DNA of 64,000 bases from Asterias amurensis (lineage: Eukaryota; Echinodermata; Asteroidea; Forcipulatida; Asteriidae): assembly GCF_032118995.1 (NCBI RefSeq), contig NC_092656.1, forward strand, positions 13,382,261 through 13,446,260, given 5' to 3'. Made by a program: the position numbers and the translations under genes. A model generated the notes under the pieces. It worked only from the letters and a program-made list of their open reading frames with translations. It was not told the DNA's origin and did no database searches. Shown here piece after piece: positions 10,601 through 17,988 of this stretch (the stretch's first letter is position 1; every line of letters starts with the position of its first letter).

Positions 10601-12408
10601 CTTCTTCAGTGAGATCTTGGTCTTCTACTATGATCTCCATCGGTTCCTCCTCCAGATGTGTGCAAGGTGCGCAAATCCACATATCCAGTCTTGACAGGTC
10701 TTCAAGGATTTGGTCATACTCCTCTTGAGTAAAACCAGAGTTGCAACCAACATGTTGCCACTCCTGGCAATGGTCGCACTGGAACGCGCGTTGGGTGGTA
10801 CGGACGGCCTTCTTGCAGACGAGACAGGGAAACTTGGCGGCAGGCATCTTGACAATTCTTGAAGCTTGAAATTCTTGAAAGCTGGAAGTTCTTGAAAGCT
10901 GGAAGTTCTTGAATCTTGACAGTGTCTTGAAACAGAATGACGTCAATGTCTTCGGGGAGCTTTTTTTATAGACATTGGTAGGATCCAGGGAACTTTTTTT
11001 TAAACCAATCAGATGCAAGGTACAACCAACACCCGCTCAAAAATCCCAAACAAAGAGGCTTTTGTAACTGAAATTGCAATCATCAGATTGCTAAAGGTAC
11101 TAAAGACCCCGCCTGATGAATAGGTGCGGTGATTGAGTTGTTTAGTCAGGTCCATTGTCAAAAAGGGGAGGGGGGGGGGTAATCATGCATTCACTACATC
11201 ACCCACTTGTCCATCATTCACTTTCTTGCAAATTGTAAAAGTAAAGACAACTTCGGCAATAATACCAATGAACAATTAAAAGCAGTGGACACTATTGGTA
11301 ATTACTCTAATATTTATTAGCATAAAACCTTACTTGGTAACGAGTAATGTTGGTAGTACGAAGTAGTACGACCACGACCAATTGAGCTAAAATTTTCACA
11401 GGTTCGTTATTTTATGCATATGTTGAGATACACCAAGTTAGAAGACTTGTCTTTGACAATTACGAATAGTGTCCAGTGTCTTTAAAACCAGAGTTAAATG
11501 TCAAAGAAAAATACAACTTCGGCAACAGTAATAATAATAACTGGACACTTTACAAATGAAAATGAAATACTGCGTCATAATGCGTAGCCGACATGGAATA
11601 TCTCGCACATGCACTGGGGGAGACTGAGAGTGATTGACACACGTAATCCTGCACGCCGCCCGGACTATGCGGGTTGGGCCTACACACACACACACCCACA
11701 CTCAAGCACACACGTAGAGGACAATTATAGATCTTTTGTTCCGATGGAATGGCGGCGTGCCGGCCGGCTACATCAGTCAGAGTCAGACAATTGAAGGAAC
11801 GAAGTGACTTGGGTCAGCCACATCAGTCAGAGTCGGACAATTGAAGGTACGAAGTGACTTGGGTACGAAGTGACCTGGGTACGAAGTGACCTGGGTACGA
11901 AGTGACTTGGGTATAATATTTTGGGTACGAAGTGACTTGGGTACGAAGTGACTTGGGTACGAAGTGACCGACATCGGACGCGCGCGATCTAGCATGTCTA
12001 GCCGTAGCTGTAGCCGAAGTCGCCGTTTCCGACACAGCCTTACTCTGCCACTGTCCTGTTTGTATATTTCTTTTGATTTACACTGCCCCTCCCCCCGCCC
12101 TGTCATCCTCACACGGTATAGTCATGTGATTGTGTACATGTAACGTGTGGATCGTGTAGGTAGTATTCCATTCTAAAAATTGTTGTTTCTACTTCACTTC
12201 CATTCCCAAATTAGTATCAACTTTTGTCACATTTCAGAATATCATCCGACATCTTTACAACCAAGATTTACAACAAGAGAACGAAACACACAATTACAAT
12301 AATTCAATAGATATGCTTCACAATACCTGTATTTCTGTCGTCGACTTCTGGTGCGATTCTTTCAGCAGAAGGTTGTGGAGAAATGGTTTGTCCAGTGATA
12401 GCAAACAT
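1428..12408 (-). CDS. Perilipin-family lipid-droplet protein, spliced gene (5' complete, 3' open)
   Basis: Perilipins coat cytosolic lipid droplets and control lipase access. I assembled five coding exons on the minus strand: 12408-12327, 4572-4292, 3320-3191, 2260-2178 and 1608-1428. Every junction has AG/GT borders and matching phase (1, 0, 1, 0, then 1 at the exit), giving about 252 residues. Residues 28-85 are very acidic. From about residue 98 the PAT-type pattern appears: RVTSIPVVSSTLGQ, then WTKESSQ, AEKSV, AQPVVSALDKP, the block LDKLEEKVPMINTPTEE, and finally GIDTALAVSEYAVEYCLP, which matches the perilipin SG-DAAL-SE-LVD-YLP segment. The C-terminal four-helix region was not found; it may lie left of the window, or the protein may be short. 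The 7.75-kb first intron contains a MULE transposon on the same strand. The family call is from remembered motifs, not a search. Confidence 0.85.
1655..1686 (-). pseudogene. Duplicated fragment of the perilipin exon 5 3' splice-donor region
   Basis: The sequence TTACCAGTCTCATCAGCTGG, with a preceding AAACTGTTTTA-like stretch, repeats the exon 5 donor junction (1425-1447 with flank 1405-1424) just upstream of exon 5. The copy is about 45 bp including flank and is cut off where a tRNA-derived SINE begins at about 1687. It looks like a small local duplication with no coding role. Confidence 0.6.
1687..1935 (+). repeat. tRNA-derived SINE, 5' truncated
   Basis: The copy contains a pol III B-box-like GGGTTTGAATCCC followed by the family tail ACACTTGTGTCCTTTAAAAC ... 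CATTGCTTCGTCCTTCGGAT ... GTTCGACCCGGTGTTCCT. The same order is found at 33960-34600, where the head GCCGAGTGGCTAAGAGCACC (Leu/Ser tRNA-like A box) is preserved. Confidence 0.75.
2178..2260 (-). CDS. Perilipin gene, exon 4
   Basis: An 83-bp exon lies between acceptor TTCTCTAG and donor GTATGC. It encodes TMVNDFACHTLDKLEEKVPM followed by INTPTEE, corresponding to the ACKGLDKLEENLPILQQPTE segment of vertebrate perilipins. It is too short to show up as an open reading frame and was found by motif and splice sites. Confidence 0.85.
3191..3320 (-). CDS. Perilipin gene, exon 3
   Basis: A 130-bp exon lies between acceptor TTGAACAG and donor GTAAGTAC, entering in phase 0 and leaving in phase 1. It encodes VSNMYTWTKESSQFANTA and then AEKSVSMAASTAQPVVSALDKP. 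This matches the perilipin pattern in which a TKES motif is followed by an AEKGV-like and an AQPILSKLEP-like segment. Confidence 0.85.
3364..3736 (+). repeat. TTAA-flanked palindromic MITE, family C
   Basis: The element is bounded by TTAA at 3364-3367 and 3733-3736, with inverted ends AGCCATTATACACTTTCGGT and ACCGAAAGTGTGTAATGGCT. A second copy is at 5842-6218. The interior CACAGGTTTGTTATTTTATA and GTGATACAC resembles family A. The piggyBac-type assignment is inferred from the TTAA target only. Confidence 0.75.
4292..4572 (-). CDS. Perilipin gene, exon 2 (acidic region and start of PAT domain)
   Basis: The acceptor TTCCCTAG ends at 4573 and the donor GTAATA begins at 4291; the 281-bp exon is open throughout. 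It carries Glu/Asp-rich sequence (a run of five Glu) and ends in RVTSIPVVSSTLGQ, the conserved start of the perilipin PAT region. An in-frame ATG at 4585-4583 lies 12 bases upstream of the acceptor, so an alternative first exon starting MSSLESLQ is also possible. Confidence 0.8.
4793..5043 (+). repeat. Tandem duplication, ~130-bp unit
   Basis: Two adjacent copies share AATCCCGGCCAAGATGCTTG, CCACCCATTCCCAAAATTCT and CCACCGCTCAATGTT. The second starts near 4926 and differs by small indels and substitutions. No coding role is apparent. Confidence 0.8.
5842..6218 (+). repeat. TTAA-flanked palindromic MITE, family C, second copy
   Basis: TTAA lies at 5842-5845 and 6215-6218. The interior is closely similar to 3364-3736, including AATAATTTACAGGGTTTACA, the TCATGACACGGCGAAACG motif and GTGGGTTTTCCCGTTATTTT. 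Lies in perilipin intron 1. Confidence 0.75.
6219..8219. other. Perilipin intron 1 sequence, no gene recognised
   Basis: Only short, motif-free reading frames are present. Near 7473-7510 the words GGCGCTGGACACTAG and AATTACTCAGAATAATTGTT resemble one end of family A. The rest is unassigned AT-rich intron. Confidence 0.4.
8311..8458 (+). repeat. 16-bp minisatellite, left terminal array of the MULE
   Basis: About nine tandem copies of a unit reading CACTTCGTACCCAAGT, with AAGT/AGGT and CACTT/CAGTT variants. The inverse array is at 11836-11970. Array ends facing each other across a transposase gene are the terminal inverted repeats of the element. Confidence 0.9.
8861..9086. repeat. Duplicated 3' flank and stop region of the transposase
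   Basis: GATTAAAAGGATTTAAA and CCATTTATGGG(A/G)TAAATTTGC plus AGTGGAATAA occur twice, at about 8877-8945 and 9016-9086, each preceded by a T run then a G run. The inner copy contains the last codons and stop of the transposase, so the outer copy is a duplicated pseudo-terminus. Confidence 0.75.
9060..10847 (-). CDS. MULE transposase with PHD and FLYWCH zinc fingers, 595 aa
   Basis: This enzyme would cut and paste the surrounding DNA transposon. The start chosen is MPAAKFPC at 10847, because residues upstream in the open frame are low-complexity and the PHD finger begins at once. Residues 8-62 form a C4HC3 PHD finger (C8, C11, C24, C27, H32, C35, C59, C62). Residues ~135-193 resemble a FLYWCH finger ending HTEHSHP. 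The MULE catalytic core follows: WYLDGTF (D311), VVLDFE (D380), GCLFHW (C401/H404) and NNDVEGWHRR (E499). No frameshift or internal stop is present, so the gene looks intact. The family call is from motifs. Confidence 0.88.
   Translation of the reverse strand: MPAAKFPCLVCKKAVRTTQRAFQCDHCQEWQHVGCNSGFTQEEYDQILEDLSRLDMWICAPCTHLEEEPMEIIVEDQDLTEEDFNVGTEFNVPAPPAEEAIPDAVIPDVLPGVGDDDITTYKTIEAGTRRGKVILVDSHGYSYTKKWKKAGSTSSKVTWLCSIRNKFQRCAVSVHQDGDSFKTGLHTEHSHPARPGTEVAVAVKSLVKARAKAEVFKSAGAIVEEVISTEIDPDGPAACCPDPVYLARAANRHRQSQRPPEPRDLDFVLDQGFIPDGFLQKDIRLDGARHVLLFTAEQLELLDKAKTWYLDGTFKLVKQPFVQLFSVHAFVKSDSGGQKQVPLAFVMMSRRTKRDYRKVLKALKRKLPSAAANLQEVVLDFEIGLWGAIRTVFPYVSPKGCLFHWTQAVWRKCQALGLAVPYTTDEGVRDFIGQLLSLPFLPHEHIGPTFEALNNRARGQEIITALCDYVRNTWLEGSTWSPSDWSVFMRSVRTNNDVEGWHRRINGRAGRHTVQFYNVVKLLHAESRFVQIQVKLVKEARLCRNQRRMYHQIQGRVFKLWDDYRAGTISTTALLAACKQRDFHACRLFHCKFTP
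10858..10916 (-). repeat. Short tandem repeat upstream of the transposase start
   Basis: CTTGAAAGCTGGAAGTT-like units of about 21 bp repeat roughly three times immediately 5' of the transposase ATG, in its presumed leader. Confidence 0.7.
11276..11485 (+). repeat. Family A MITE, internally deleted (TTAA ends)
   Basis: TTAA lies at 11276-11279 and 11482-11485, with ends AGCAGTGGACACTATTGGTA and AATAGTGTCCAGTGTCTTTA. It is about 210 bp against about 390 bp for full copies. It lies inside the MULE (8305-11976), so it was inserted into, or carried by, the transposon. Confidence 0.8.
11768..11970 (-). repeat. Right terminal array of the MULE
   Basis: Two ~52-bp units containing ACATCAGTCAGAGTC and ACAATTGAAGG are followed by about eight GTACGAAGTGACTTGG units, the inverse of the left array. 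One unit carries an inserted TATAATATTTTG. Confidence 0.85.
12327..12408 (-). CDS. Perilipin gene, first coding exon
   Basis: This 82-bp exon runs from an ATG at 12408 to a GTATTG donor just after 12327. It encodes 27 residues beginning MFAITGQTISPQPSAE and ends in phase 1. The acceptor at 4573 supplies exactly the two bases needed (G|AA, Glu), which is the main support for joining it to the exon 7.75 kb away. An upstream ATG 11 bases earlier is out of frame. I cannot exclude that CAG just before the ATG is itself an acceptor and that a further 5' exon exists. Confidence 0.7.
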
Positions 12409-12504
12409 CTGAATAACATTTGACCGCACTTATTTGTGTTAGGCAAGAATCTCTGTTTCCTGTTTTGCAATCTGCTTGTGTGTATACGTACGTGTGTGTG
12501 CGGC

Positions 12505-12590
12505 GTGGACTTTGACCGACAGACCGTTGCGAAATCTACGAGTACTACGTGCGTGTTACCGTACCCTCTGCTGCTGTTTTTTATCTGTTG
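12505..12590 (-). promoter_or_regulatory. Possible perilipin promoter elements
   Basis: On the minus strand upstream of the first coding exon, GATAAAAAA at about 12582-12590 could act as a weak TATA element. CGGTCAAAGTCCA at about 12505-12518 resembles a DR1 nuclear-receptor site with three mismatches to two AGGTCA half sites. Perilipin genes in vertebrates are PPAR targets. Both calls are weak. Confidence 0.25.
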
Positions 12591-12599
12591 GATCGGCTT

Positions 12600-13585
12600 G
12601 CTAGACGTCTGGGTACAGTGCTGGGGAAGGAAAACCCCATGAACAGACTTGCGTCAGTCCTTCGTGTGTGCACGTGCTTGGTTCGTGATCGGAATGAAGT
12701 CAATAGTCGCGATCATTGGTCACGGGTGTTAATCATTGTCTAACTAGCTATTGTGAAAGATGATTCGGTGGAGAGATGGAAAAAACAATCACTTTACTTT
12801 GTCCTCAAAACCAGGGGTGAGCCAGCCATGCCTAATTAGGGCATAACGCATGAGTCTTGTGTGTATTTCAAGTGGTAGACCTACGTGATAGGGCCAATAC
12901 TTGAGTCTCAGGGGGGCTCGTTGTATTTTGAAGGCCACTAGTTCTCAAGCTCCGGTAGGCCTATATAGCCTACGCAATGTCAAATTTGCAAAGTGGTTAT
13001 ACTTATAGCAAAGTACCTTTGGTTTTTGGAACCGGTTCATTGTTTTTATCAGTGGTCTCACTTAAAAATAAACCATTTTGTCATTTTTTTCAAATCAGGG
13101 TAGCGCCGGTATACACGCACTATAATTGGAATAAAATTTGAGAAAATAGAATTAGCTGTTGCAAACAACTTACCAACCAAATGGACCGAGGGTATAAATG
13201 CAAAAAATAGTTAATGACCTGACGTTTCGACCCTAGCAGAGTCTTTCTCGAAGGCTAAATGACAACACAACAAACATGAACAGGTAACCAATAAAATAAA
13301 ATTACATCACAGACCCTGGAGGTAGCACAAACCGAGAATCTTAAAGGTGTCTAAATGTTGGGGCCCAGCACAAAGTCAACAATATTTCAGCATCCATTTT
13401 TTTCTTCTTTCATAATCACATTAGGGTGACGTCGTAAAGTTTCGTTTGGGAACCGTCACGATCCCGGCTGGATGGTTGCGGCGTTCTATCACCCCAACGG
13501 GAGCGAATTATTATACGCGCAGCTAGCTATAGAAGAAAGGTATCTGACAGAATCCCTTAAAAATTTGGGGGCATTGTAGGGACCT
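12600..13585. other. Intergenic, no gene recognised
   Basis: Around 13207-13290 the sequence GACGTTTCGACCCTAGCAGA and TCTTTCTCGAAGGC resembles a dispersed retroelement-associated segment; a related TTTCTCGAAGGCTA occurs at about 34755. Nothing else is recognised. Confidence 0.4.
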
Positions 13586-13835
13586 GGGCCCAATTTCGTG
13601 GCTCTGCTTACCGTAAGCACAGAATCGGCGCTTACGGAAGCAGGCAATTCTGTGCTTACGGCAAGCGTATTTCACGGGTTAGCGGGCAATTTGGGCTTCT
13701 GCGCGTGCGTACTCCACGTTACTAGGCATTTTACGCTTACAAGGCTAGCGCAGAAATTCGGCGCTTGCACGTAAGCGGTGAATCGCGATCGTAAGCGCAG
13801 AATTCGTCGGTAAGCAGAGCCATGAAACTGGGCCC
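13586..13835. repeat. Palindromic MITE, family E (GGGCCCAATTTCGTGGCTCT)
   Basis: Complete copy: GGGCCCAATTTCGTGGCTCT at the left and GCAGAGCCATGAAACTGGGC at the right are inverted, with GTAAGC/GCGCTT motifs between. No clear target duplication was found. Confidence 0.8.
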
Positions 13836-13914
13836 TGATCTTTTTACACAAACAGTAGGTCTACTCAAATTTAAATGTTTCTCAGGAGCTCAGGAAATAG
13901 GCTTCTAAATAATT

Positions 13915-14511
13915 TTAAGGGACACTTTTAGTTACTCAAAATAATTGGCATAAAACCTTACTTGGTAACGTGATGGGGGAGCTGTTGATATAGTACAAAC
14001 GGCTCCCTCTCAATAATTTAGGAGGCTAATCGTCCTTAATACTCGCAGCTAGAGCTGAATTGCGAAGGACGCCGCTACAATGGTTTTGAGAAGCAGGCAT
14101 GCAGGGGCGCATTCAGCTGCCAGCCACATCAACCCATCATGACCACGGAGCACAGCCGGCCAAGATCGAAAGTGTTTAATTTTTTCCTGAGGGAGGAAAA
14201 CCGGATAGTCTGGAAAACCCTCGTGGCACAGCAGAGAACCAACGCACAATTCAACTCACATAATAAATGGCCCCGACCGGGAATCGTACCGGGGTCACCT
14301 TGTTGAGAGGCGAGCGCTTTATACGCACAAGCCAACCGTGCCACAACGTAGTTTTCGAGAAAGACGTAATTTTCCAAAGGGGCTTTTTCTTTCATTGTTA
14401 TCTAAGTTTTCACATGTTTGTTATTTTGTGCATTGGTGCTCGGATGCAAAAGATGGTCAACGATTAGTGCCGATCTTCAAACTTGGGGAATGGAAACCGA
14501 GGTGTTAAAGA
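13915..14511. repeat. Family A MITE interrupted by a tRNA-derived SINE
   Basis: Family A sequence runs 13915-14015 (ACTCAAAATAATTGGCATAA ... CGGCTCCCTCTC) and resumes at 14344 (ACGTAGTTTTCGAGAAAGAC). The intervening 14016-14343, minus strand, carries the tRNA-like B box GGTACGATTCCCGG and CGCTCGCCTCTCAACAAGG, a SINE head. The insertion is inferred from the resumption of family A. Confidence 0.65.
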
Positions 14512-15509
14512 AATGGCCTATGGGCCGCTTGTATGCGACAGCATACTCCATGCATATACTAATTGTATAAAATACATTATTGCTCGTCCGTCCATCCATG
14601 GAGGTTAGTCAAAGTCCATCCATGGAAATCTGTCTTTGAAGATTCTATGACTGAATGAGGTTGATTCCAAAGAGGGCGCTGTAACAGTTCGATATCTCCT
14701 GAATGGGGACAGAATCCGGCCTCGTTGTAACCTCGTTGATACCTCGGAAAGCCATGCTTTCGACCCCATTATAGTATCCAGTATACGCCTCTAGCTCTCT
14801 CAATATTTATGCATAAGGTACGTCAAAATGCTAATCCAAAAACGAGGCGATGGGCGCAGCCACTGCAAGTGACGGGGAACGTGCGCCCACAGCCTAATTT
14901 GGAGTAGAGAATTATGACGTCAGGCATTTAATGTTAAGAGAGGCGTATAGTTATGTACCGTGTGATGGTCACCATGGTATCTATGCAGTTCGTGAATTCA
15001 GGGCGGGCCGGTGCTTGCGTAGAGCCTTGAACAAGGCTACACGCGGAGGAGAGGGGCATCGCGAAAGTTGAGCTGATGTGATAATGACAACGTCTCAATT
15101 CAACGCCGGCCCTGAAAAGACCTTCTTCAAAATCTAAAATATAATACGCTGTCTGTAAAGATGACCATCCGTGATTAGACGGTCAATCTGTTTGTTGCCT
15201 TTGGTCCCAGGGAACTCTGTCCGCCGCCAGAGATTCGGTCCCCATTATTCGGTAGATTATTAACGTGGGTTTAAATATTGAGGGGGATGATTCAAAAGAG
15301 GGCACTGTAAAGTTTGTACACGCTTTGCCATATTATGAAGGGGGGGGGCACCGAATCGGCCGGGGGGTGGGGACAGAATCTCCTGCCACACCTCCTTGCG
15401 ATGGAACGTCACGGTGATACTGGCTTGCCTTGAAAGTGCGGCTCTTTCCAAGGCCTGTTTTCTAAAAACCCGCATCAGGTCCGCACGAGATGCGTTTGCA
15501 CATCCGTCT

Positions 15510-16758
15510 GTTTCCTTCATGCTACATGCCCGCTTTTTCGTCATATTCACGGCCCACCTTTTTTTTTTGCAACAAACCCGGGTTAGCTAGCTAGAGCGTA
15601 GAACTTCAAATTTCAGCGAATCAAACTTCACCTTCAAACTTCAGAAGTCATAGGGGTAAGTCGTTTGTATAAGCATTTAAAGACACTTGACACCACAAGT
15701 AATACTCAAAATAATTGTTAGCCTAAAACTTACTTGGTATTGAAAAATGGAAAGCTGATGATAAAAAAACCGGCTTCCTCTGATGATGAAGTAACGTAGT
15801 TTTGAGAAAGATTTAATTTCTCACTCAAAGACTTCAGGCCTGAAACCTTTTTAGGCATCTAATCTAGTCGTTTTTGGATATACACCAAGGTTGGTGCTAA
15901 TACTGGTCATAGACAATTGCCAAAAATGTGTCCAGTGCCTTTAAATTTGGATTAAGCAGGTCACGCAATAGGCGTTTTGTGATTTTGGTTAATGCAGCGA
16001 CAAAATTGGTTTACTTTTGACTGACTGGTTTTTTTCTTCTGAATTTTCTATTTCGTTTTGACTGAATGTTGTAACCAGTGATCCTTCAAAGCCGTTAGTG
16101 TGAGTCCTCCATTCGGGTGTTGTCGCAGTGGAGAACAATACATTTTCGTTTGGGAGAGGCAAGCGGGGGCGATTTGGGGTGCTGTTTCATTGTACATTTT
16201 TGTTTCAACAACTATTGTTCGGCTAATAGAAGAATGACGCGTAAAGCCCTTTTACCGGTCGTATATAGCACCATGTGTTAATCTCTTTTGAGATAGAGCC
16301 TACCGGTATATCGTATTGGTTCTGAAAAGAACCGATGGTACAGCTCTTTCGAGCAGTGTAGCGAAAAGATTTGCTGGTGCAACCGCAAAACTCGAGTTGT
16401 ACTCACACCGTCAAAAGTTTCGAATCCTACTGATAACTACGCCCTTCTTCGGGGGTGATGACGTCATACCGAGATCTCCACTCCAAAACCTGTTCAGGTT
16501 TCATCCAGGTCTCATTTGTGGCTTGACCCATTTATGCATCAGGCTGACCCGTAAACTGGTTGAGAAATTGAACTTTGACCCGGATATCATTTTGACTAAC
16601 TAGGTATTTTTGACGAATTTCAAGTCATGCTGGCCCAGACATGGCGCAGGTCCCATGAGATCCTCTCACCCGCTAGTTAGAGTGTGTTGTTGACATCTGA
16701 CATTATGAAATTAATAGGATGACGTAAATCTGCGTTGAAAAGCAATGAACGATTGTGA
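15510..16758 (+). repeat. Segmental duplication, copy 1
   Basis: Shares with 17989-19583, in the same order, TTTCCTTCATGCTACATGCC, AACAAACCCGGGTT, a family A MITE at the same internal position, CTCCATTCGGGTGTTGTCGC and GCTGGCCCAGACATGG to TAGAGTGTGTTGTTGACATC. No conserved coding frame was found across it. Confidence 0.85.
15677..15944 (+). repeat. Family A MITE within duplication copy 1
   Basis: TTAA lies at 15677-15680 and 15941-15944, with ends AGACACTTGACACC and TGTCCAGTGCCTTTAA. Its counterpart at 18149-18498 means the insertion predates the duplication. Confidence 0.8.
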
Positions 16759-16985
16759 AAAGAAGAAAAAAAGTAATTTTCAACGAATTTGATTTTTATA
16801 CCTCATCAGATTTAGATCTCGAAATGAAGCATCTGAAAGCACAAAACTTCGCGTGGCAGGGGGCGTTTTTCTTCCAATATTATCTCGCAACTTTCTCGAC
16901 CAATATGGAGCTCAAATTTTCACAGGTTTGTTTTTTTGCATATGTTGAGATACACGAACTGTGAAGACTTGTCTTTGATAGCATC
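16750..16985 (+). repeat. Family A MITE fragment
   Basis: Internal family A sequence: AGTAATTTTCAACGAATTTG, AAGCATCTGAAAGCACA and CTCAAATTTTCACAGGTTTG. Both termini are missing. Confidence 0.65.
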
Positions 16986-17336
16986 CGTTGCATTGGATAA
17001 GGTCCTGTTTACAATGTAAGATGTTTTTTCTTGGTGCAGGTTCACATTATTCTGTGTCCAGAATATGAGAGTATTACTTGTATCCTGGGGTGACATTTCT
17101 TTTGAAAACAAAATAGAACGTTATGTCTCAGTTGTATTTCTTTATACCGGCTCCGTATATGGAGACAATATTCAAATTGGCGACTGGCTTAAACAAATTA
17201 TACCAACCACCCAACCAATGGTATAATTAGAACTTAGATAGTTCCAACCCATCTTTATAAACATTTTTTTATAAAGGCACTATTGATCGTTTGGGAGGTT
17301 TCCTGAATCATTTCACAACGTCACAACATTAAATAC

Positions 17337-17547
17337 TAAAGTCACCTGGAAATAGAATTTTTTCTTTCTTTCAAACATAACGAACAGCGCCCTCTCGGGT
17401 CGGGGTCTACTCTTAAATTATTTGTAAATAACATAAGAACTGATTTTTTAAAACCTTAGTTAACTGTTTATTCACATTCCACTCATCAAAACACATAATA
17501 GTGACAAAAGCTTTATTTTGAAAAAACACCACTTCCAGGTGACTTTA
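17337..17547. repeat. Small palindromic MITE (AAAGTCACCTGGAA)
   Basis: TAAAGTCACCTGGAA at the left is inverted as TTCCAGGTGACTTTA at the right, about 211 bp in all, with A/T-rich arms. It lies between the two duplication copies. Confidence 0.7.
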
Positions 17548-17988
17548 ATTGTTTGTCTGTGTTCAAGGCATTCCGTTTATAAGCTTCGGCTTCCTTAAAT
17601 GCTTCCACGTACTATTAGCTTCATTGTATCAATTGTTTTTTTTGTTTTTTTAAGTGATTATCCTTGGTGGAAATAAATATTTATGAATTGAAATTCAATT
17701 GAAATTGAATAACATTGCTGGAAGAAACCTAATCACTGTTTATTTGCCAGCCCCCATAGTGTTGTGAATGAAAATCATTGATACGACTGCAAAATGCTCA
17801 AACGGGGCGCTCATATTTCAATGAGCTTTATAGTGAAGTACTTTATAAATCCAGGCTCAATTCGCACCCTAACCCTTTCTGCCACACTGGCCGGTGTCAA
17901 TGCAGCAGTGTATTTACTCGGCAAGTAAAATTCCCATTGTGCAATAATAAAGGCTAAAGTTTGTAATTGAAATCATTCCTGGGTCACG

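Larger units (their letters stand above)
8305..11976 (-). mobile_element. Complete Mutator-like (MULE) DNA transposon with tandem-repeat terminal inverted repeats
   Basis: The element carries the transposase at 9060-10847. Its ends are inverted arrays of a 16-bp unit (CACTTCGTACCCAAGT): left array 8311-8458, right array about 11836-11970. The outermost bases are AATGTCGGTCACTTCG on the left and CGATGTCGGTCACTTCG read inwards from the right. It is flanked by GACGCGCGC(G) at 8295-8304 and 11977-11986, a 9-10 bp target duplication; 9 bp is typical of MULEs. It lies in intron 1 of the perilipin gene, in the same orientation. The ends are deduced from the interrupted host repeat. Confidence 0.85.
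8221..12040. repeat. Palindromic fold-back MITE (family G) split by the MULE insertion
   Basis: The left piece 8221-8304 begins GGCCGTGTCCGAAACGACGA and the right piece 11977-12040 ends in its inverse. Uninterrupted 129-bp copies are at 48190-48318 and 54518-54646. In the 54518 copy GACGCGCGCG is followed directly by ATCTAG, whereas here GACGCGCGCG occurs on both sides of a 3.67-kb insert. This identifies the insert ends and a 9-10 bp target duplication. Confidence 0.85.
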
